From Mucilaginibacter inviolabilis (GTDB lineage: Bacteria; Bacteroidota; Bacteroidia; Sphingobacteriales; Sphingobacteriaceae): a stretch of DNA of 64,000 bases. Numbering within the stretch: the stretch's first letter is position 1; each line of letters begins with the position of its first letter. Position numbers and translations under genes: made by a program. The notes beneath the pieces are model-generated. The model was not told where the DNA came from. It saw only the letters and a list, made by a program, of their open reading frames with translations, and did not search any database. Positions 60,368 through 64,000 of the stretch are shown one piece after another. Location of the stretch: NCBI RefSeq assembly GCF_011089895.1, contig NZ_JAANAT010000001.1, forward strand, positions 1,178,001 to 1,242,000, written 5' to 3'.

Positions 60368-62965
60368 TTACATATACAGACAGTTTGCTATCAGCCCTGT
60401 CCAGCCGGTTTGGTGCGATGCGCCTGCCCCGCGACCATTATCGCCGTCAAAATATTCGTAAAAGAGAATGTAATCTTTAAAATTCGGATCCGTTTGCATT
60501 TTGTGATATTGGCCAAATACCGGGCGGTTACCATTATCGTCACGTAAAAACAATTTGGATATGCGCCTGTAAAGTTCATTAGCTACCTCTTTAAGACTCA
60601 TATAATTCCCCGATCCTGTAGGGCATTCTACTTTAAAGTCATCACCATAATACTCATAAAAACGGTGCAGACTATCAATAATCAGGTAGTTAATAGGTAT
60701 CCAGATAGGGCCACGCCAATTGCTGTTACCGCCAAATAAACCACTGTCACTTTCGGCTGGGATATATCCAATACCAAAATCAACACCATTTACATCTACA
60801 TGGAATGGATTATCCAGGTGATATTTGGAAAGCGAGCGGATACCGTAATCGCTCAGGAACTCTTTTTCGTCCAGCATGTATTTCAGGATGGATTTCATCC
60901 GGAAACCACGTAACAAACTAATAAGATGTTTGCCATTAGTACTTTTCTCATTCCAGCGCGATACCAGCGAGGCCAGGTCGGGCCGGTTTTCGGCAAACCA
61001 TTTCATCCGGTCGCGAAATATAGGACTCTCTGTTATATCACTCTCATTGAGCACTTCGGTAGCAAACAGTGGAATAAGCCCAACTATGCTGCGTACTTTC
61101 ATTTTGATGGAACCATCATCCGGAAAGCTAATCTGGTCGTAAAAGAAGCCATCCTCATCGTCCCAAAGCCCTTCATTATTTTCACCCAGGTTTGACATCG
61201 CCCCTACGATATAAATAAAATGCTCAAAAAACTTCGAGGCGATATCTGAATAAGCATCATCTCCAGCTGCCAGTTCTGTAGCTATACGCAACAAGTTAAG
61301 AGAGTACATGGCCATCCAGCTGGTGCCATCGGCCTGCTCCAGGTGCTGGCCACTGGGCAGGTGCATGTTGCGGTCAAAAACACCAATATTGTCCAAGCCT
61401 AAAAAGCCGCCTTCAAATACGTTGTTGCCCGATGAGTCTTTACGGTTTACCCACCAGGTAAAATTGAGCATCAGCTTATGAAATATCCGTTCCAGGAAGT
61501 AGGTATCGCCTTTGCCATTATTGGCTTCCTTATCTGTTTTATAAATACTCCAGGCCACCATAGCGTGTACCGGTGGGTTACCATCACCAAAATCCCATTC
61601 ATAGGCTGGTAATTGCCCGTTAGGATGCATGTACCAGTCGCGCGTAAGCAGTATGAGTTGATTTTTGGCAAAGGCCATATCAATGCGGGCCAGTGCCAAA
61701 CAGTGAAATGCGAGATCCCAGGCAGCAAACCATGGATATTCCCATTTATCGGGCATGGATATAATGTCGCGGGTGTTCAGGTGCATCCACTTACTGTTGC
61801 GGGCGGTTTTACGCTGCTCTGGCGGTGCTGGTTGTGCCGGATCGCCGCGGAGCCAGTGACGTATGTCGCAATAGTAAAATTGCTTATTCCACATCATCCC
61901 TGCAAAGGCCTGCCGTTGTATCAGGCTGCGATCTGTATCGGGTTTACTGGTGTATACATCCTTATAAAATTGATCGGCCTCCGTAATACGGGTATCAAAT
62001 ATATGGTCGAAATCTTCAAAGCTATAATTGGCATCGGGCGATAAACGGAGTCGCAGTGTAACGCTTTGTTTAGCGGCTATGGTAATATCATAGTTAACAG
62101 CAGCCTTGGTGCCCGTATTCCGGGGGTTGAGGGTATCAGCGCCATGTACAATATGATCATTAATACCATCCTTATGGTATTTGATGCCATTATCATAATT
62201 ATAAAGCCGGTTTGTATTGGTTTCGTTATCACAAAATAACAGTTCTGGCGAGCCTTCGGCATGCAGCCATAGCTGATCAAGGTCTTTATGCGATACTTCT
62301 ATCCTACCTGCTCCATTGGCCGTTAAATAGGGTTTATAATCATTATAGCCCCAGCTCCAAGTGTTGCGAAACCATATAGTTGGCATTACATTTAACGCCG
62401 CGTCCTGGTTGCCGCGGTTGTGGATGGTTATTTTGATAAGGATATCATCCTGCGCGCTTTTGGCATATTCGGTAAATACATCAAAATAAGCATCATTGTC
62501 AAATATCCCGGTATCGATGATTTCAAATTCCGGATCTTTACGCGTGCGGCGTTTGTTTTCGGCCACCAGCCATTCATATGGAAAAACCTGCTGCGGATAT
62601 TTATACAGGGCTTTCATATAGGAATGTGTGGGAGTACTATCCAGGTAGTAATAAATCTCCTTTACATCCTCGCCATGATTACCTTCGGGGTTACTGAGGC
62701 CAAAGTAGCGTTCCTTGATAATGGGGTCTTTTTTGTTCCACAGAGCTATGGCAAAACAGAGGTTCTGTTGCCTGTCGCAAATGCCTGCTATACCCTCCTC
62801 GCCCCATCTATAGGTTTTGCTGCGGGCCATGTCATGTGTTATATAGCTCCAGGCATCGCCATTGGCGCTATAATCTTCCCTAACGGTGCCCCATTGACGG
62901 TCACTTACATACGGGCCCCATTTTTTCCAAGTGGTATCTTTTAACCTTGATTGTTCTGCATTCAT
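60368..62965 (-). CDS. GH63/MGH1-like glycoside hydrolase
   Basis: 865 aa, no signal peptide. N-terminal beta-sandwich (about 1-330) beginning WKKWGPYVSDRQWGTVREDY, then an (alpha/alpha)6 barrel: PDKWEYPWFAAWDLAFHCLA, YEWDFGDGNPPVHAMVAWSI (candidate acid near 475) and SDSGLFGGNSNWRGPIWIPI near 755-775 (second acidic region). This is the cytosolic bacterial family often labelled glucosidase and related to GH63 and mannosylglycerate hydrolase. It probably cleaves alpha-glucosidic or glucosylglycerate-type links; the exact substrate is unknown. Single-gene unit with its own terminator, separated from the dipeptidase gene by a 242-bp gap holding a dispersed palindrome. Confidence 0.85.
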   Translation of the reverse strand: MNAEQSRLKDTTWKKWGPYVSDRQWGTVREDYSANGDAWSYITHDMARSKTYRWGEEGIAGICDRQQNLCFAIALWNKKDPIIKERYFGLSNPEGNHGEDVKEIYYYLDSTPTHSYMKALYKYPQQVFPYEWLVAENKRRTRKDPEFEIIDTGIFDNDAYFDVFTEYAKSAQDDILIKITIHNRGNQDAALNVMPTIWFRNTWSWGYNDYKPYLTANGAGRIEVSHKDLDQLWLHAEGSPELLFCDNETNTNRLYNYDNGIKYHKDGINDHIVHGADTLNPRNTGTKAAVNYDITIAAKQSVTLRLRLSPDANYSFEDFDHIFDTRITEADQFYKDVYTSKPDTDRSLIQRQAFAGMMWNKQFYYCDIRHWLRGDPAQPAPPEQRKTARNSKWMHLNTRDIISMPDKWEYPWFAAWDLAFHCLALARIDMAFAKNQLILLTRDWYMHPNGQLPAYEWDFGDGNPPVHAMVAWSIYKTDKEANNGKGDTYFLERIFHKLMLNFTWWVNRKDSSGNNVFEGGFLGLDNIGVFDRNMHLPSGQHLEQADGTSWMAMYSLNLLRIATELAAGDDAYSDIASKFFEHFIYIVGAMSNLGENNEGLWDDEDGFFYDQISFPDDGSIKMKVRSIVGLIPLFATEVLNESDITESPIFRDRMKWFAENRPDLASLVSRWNEKSTNGKHLISLLRGFRMKSILKYMLDEKEFLSDYGIRSLSKYHLDNPFHVDVNGVDFGIGYIPAESDSGLFGGNSNWRGPIWIPINYLIIDSLHRFYEYYGDDFKVECPTGSGNYMSLKEVANELYRRISKLFLRDDNGNRPVFGQYHKMQTDPNFKDYILFYEYFDGDNGRGAGASHQTGWTGLIANCLYM

Positions 62966-63114
62966 GATAGATGATAATGCTTTTTTGAAGCAAGTGTTTG
63001 CAAATTAGGCTTATTTAAGGAAAGATAATAGGATTGGATGGTTTGTTTTACATGGGGATGAAAAATCGGATTTAGAAATGATATAGGAACAAAGACAAAA
63101 GAGCAAGGACATTC

Positions 63115-63196
63115 TTGTCATGCTGAACGGAGTGAAGCATCTATTATTCAATATGCAAATTGGCAAACAGATCCTTCGCTGCGCTCAGGATGACAA
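63115..63196. repeat. Dispersed 82-bp imperfect palindrome
   Basis: Ends TTGTCAT (63115-63121) and ATGACAA (63190-63196). The arms continue as CTGAACGGAGTGAAGCATCT and AGATCCTTCGCTGCGCTCAG, largely complementary. This ATGCTGAACGGAGTGAAGCATCT type of element recurs between genes in many Bacteroidota genomes (recalled, not searched). It lies between the dipeptidase stop and the glycosidase start. Confidence 0.7.
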
Positions 63197-63207
63197 CTTT
63201 TATTATT

Positions 63208-64000
63208 TTATTCAGCCCAGGTCTTTCTTAAAAACCTCAGCCAGTTGCCGTGCATCATGTTTTCAATATCCTGATCGGTATAGCCGCGTTTTTTGAGCAG
63301 AGCAGGTACTTTTTGCAGATCGGCGATGGTTTCCAGATCATACGGGCATTGTTCGCGGCCGAAAGCGCCGTCGAGATCAGAGCCCATACCGATGTGCAAC
63401 GCGTTACCCGCTATCTGGCAGATATGATCGATATGATCAACCATCACTTCCAGGTTACAGTTCATGCCTCTTGGAGTAGATTGTCCTCTCACCCAATTGG
63501 GTACCATCATCCAGGCATCCAGCGCGGCACCAATCACCGCCCCGCGATCAATCAGGGCTTTAATCATCTCATCGCTGTACTGGCGGTTATGGTTCACGAG
63601 AGCGCGGCAATTATTATGGCTGGCCCAAACATGCCCGCTAAAATGATCAAGTGCTTCCCAAAAACTATCATCGCATAAATGGGTGGCATCCAGGATAATG
63701 TTAAGGCGCTCCATTTCTTTTAATAATTCATGTCCTTTCGGTCCCATATAGCCTGTAGCATCTGTACCCTGGGCGTAACGACCCGGGCCGTAGTGTGCAG
63801 GCCCAACGGCACGTAAACCATAGTTATAGGCACGTTCCAGATGTTGAACGGTAACGATAGAATCTGCACCTTCCAGGCTTAAAATATAGCCTATGGGTTT
63901 ATGTTCTGTGGATTGTCCATCGCTCCAAAGCTGCAGGTGTTTCTCCAACGATGGCAGATCATTTACCTGTACCATTTCGCCGGCATCTTCCATAGCTTTA
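63208..64000 (-). CDS. Membrane dipeptidase, peptidase M19 family (N-terminus outside window)
   Basis: At least 263 residues; the frame stays open to the window end, so the true start lies beyond it (M19 enzymes are about 350-400 aa; the Met at 63993 is internal). Zn-site elements present: Glu in LSLEGAD, His in DATHLCDD and WASHNNCRAL, and Asp in GMGSDLDGAF. The N-terminal HxD metal pair would be outside. It hydrolyses dipeptides, including those with a D-residue, and acts in peptide or cell-wall turnover. No partner genes are visible. Confidence 0.92.
   Translation of the reverse strand, partial: KAMEDAGEMVQVNDLPSLEKHLQLWSDGQSTEHKPIGYILSLEGADSIVTVQHLERAYNYGLRAVGPAHYGPGRYAQGTDATGYMGPKGHELLKEMERLNIILDATHLCDDSFWEALDHFSGHVWASHNNCRALVNHNRQYSDEMIKALIDRGAVIGAALDAWMMVPNWVRGQSTPRGMNCNLEVMVDHIDHICQIAGNALHIGMGSDLDGAFGREQCPYDLETIADLQKVPALLKKRGYTDQDIENMMHGNWLRFLRKTWAE

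Overview
The window looks like a chromosome segment of a Bacteroidota bacterium, most likely family Sphingobacteriaceae (Mucilaginibacter/Pedobacter type). The signs are moderate GC, two TAnnTTTG-type -7 boxes, the many FtsX/MacB permeases, PorT-type and DUF4251 proteins, a GAFTDA-type NtrC regulator, and dispersed palindromes typical of that group. Genus is inference; no rRNA or tRNA gene is visible.

Layout. 1-4802: 3' part of an alpha-2-macroglobulin gene (+), ending at a bidirectional terminator it shares with a small PorT-like outer-membrane protein gene (-). 5690-46759: one very large transport locus. On the minus strand it carries an HlyD adaptor, an ABC ATPase, thirteen tandem FtsX/MacB-type permeases of 784-823 aa, a DUF4097-type repeat protein, a second ABC ATPase and a TolC-type outer-membrane channel. 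Divergent from these, on the plus strand, are an NtrC-type response regulator and a histidine kinase with no periplasmic sensor domain. 46760-47430: a REP-associated tyrosine transposase gene between two matching palindromes. 47516-52131: a MocR-type regulator, GNAT acetyltransferase, MFS transporter, FMN reductase and secreted thioredoxin-like protein (+). 52563-55095: htpG and a DUF4251 protein (+). 55291-58825: ethanolamine permease, eutB and eutC (-). 58961-62965: a secreted TIM-barrel isomerase-like protein and a GH63/MGH1-like glycosidase (-). 63208-64000: a truncated M19 dipeptidase (-).

How the large locus seems to work. The minus-strand genes fall into four transcription units, at starts 43720, 27873, 20151 and 7808. 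Each start is preceded by the same 39-bp element: two 17-bp dyads (TGTNCG...ACA type) with centres 22 bp apart. Then, 54-55 bp closer to the gene, comes a conserved TGGYAY box resembling a sigma-54 -24 element. This fits enhancer sites for the NtrC-family regulator encoded at 44065-45420. Adaptor, ATPases, all thirteen permeases, the DUF4097 protein and TolC would then form one regulon switched by one two-component system. The kinase has only two membrane helices joined by about five residues, so a permease may be the actual sensor, as in BceAB/BceRS. This regulon is the strongest candidate here for an undescribed system. Its substrate cannot be read from sequence; envelope-active peptides or lipoproteins are guesses.

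Other structure: two inverted 142-bp elements with perfect 13-bp terminal inverted repeats, each next to a near-identical terminator hairpin (near 52.3 kb and 60.1 kb); a nested palindrome at 55146-55260; a hairpin in the leader of the ethanolamine permease gene; and a perfect palindrome in front of the MocR gene.
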